A stretch of 64,000 nucleotides of DNA from Maritimibacter dapengensis (GTDB taxonomy: Bacteria; Pseudomonadota; Alphaproteobacteria; Rhodobacterales; Rhodobacteraceae), in assembly GCF_019218265.1 (NCBI RefSeq), contig NZ_JAHUZE010000003.1:186001-250000 (forward strand), written 5' to 3'. Made by a program: the position numbers and the translations under genes. The notes beneath the pieces are model-generated. The model was not told the DNA's origin. It was given only the letters and a program-made list of their open reading frames with translations, and made no database searches. Of the stretch, positions 63,883-64,000 are shown one piece after another (position 1 is the stretch's first letter; each line of letters starts with the position of its first letter).

Positions 63883-64000
63883 CACGCCAGTTCGTCGCGA
63901 ATTGCGCAAGGGCGCCGCGCTTCGTGTGTGATCGGGATTAGTGCAAAAAAGGGCTACACACCCCGCACCGGGAGTGATAATCACCGCGCACCGAAGCGGT

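Overview
The window is GC-rich, tightly packed chromosomal DNA from an alphaproteobacterium, most likely of the Rhodobacteraceae (Roseobacter/Rhodobacter group). This rests on three things: the gene neighbourhoods (dapD/dapE, rnr, the rsfS-rlmH pair, and tsaD-gpsA facing hemD, a mitofilin-like gene and hemY), the style of the proteins (Hint-domain surface proteins, a DnaE2 polymerase, several short families typical of this group), and frequent ATGA/TGATG start-stop overlaps. There is one tRNA gene. I see no rRNA, CRISPR array, intact insertion sequence, prophage or plasmid gene. 

Layout. 1-6.3 kb: partial LOG-family gene, dapD, two sodium/calcium-exchanger-like proteins, a small stress membrane protein, a DUF4336 protein and a DUF389 membrane protein. 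6.3-9.6 kb: a lipoprotein and two translationally coupled Hint-domain proteins, one of which has lost the Hint cysteine. 9.8-15.9 kb: dapE, a TIGR04282-type transferase, RNase R, an MltB-like transglycosylase and rpe. 15.9-28.9 kb, all on the minus strand: a DnaE2 polymerase without its C-terminal OB region but with a LexA-like box, rppH, the envelope/glycolysis cluster gpmI-envC-like-ctpA, a CPA2 antiporter, rsfS-rlmH and a mechanosensitive channel. 29.2-38 kb: leuC, leuD and leuB with unrelated genes between them. 38-40.6 kb: an ArsR regulator facing two small oxygenase-like genes, an EamA transporter and tRNA-Pro(CGG). 

40.8-48.3 kb is the most distinctive accessory region. A single minus-strand operon encodes an ornithine-cyclodeaminase-family reductase, a semialdehyde dehydrogenase, a DHDPS-family aldolase/dehydratase and a complete NitT/TauT-type ABC importer. 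It is read divergently from an FCD-type GntR regulator and flanked by a decayed CaiB/BaiF CoA-transferase gene and a lower-GC patch. Its substrate is unknown; the enzymes suggest import and breakdown of a nitrogenous or keto-acid compound through a semialdehyde. 

48.9-57.4 kb: an HD hydrolase with two methyltransferases, ahcY (which recycles the S-adenosylhomocysteine that methyltransferases make), a PRC-barrel protein with an acidic tail, a ketopantoate-reductase-like protein, an alpha/beta hydrolase, a BON-LysM protein, and DUF2853 and DUF1761 proteins. 57.5-63.9 kb: EVE, YciI, gpsA and tsaD on the minus strand, diverging from hemD, the mitofilin-like gene and hemY.

Start codons were chosen from Shine-Dalgarno spacing and overlap with neighbours; at least five genes appear to use TTG. 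All functional calls come from reading motifs and gene order; no database search was possible.
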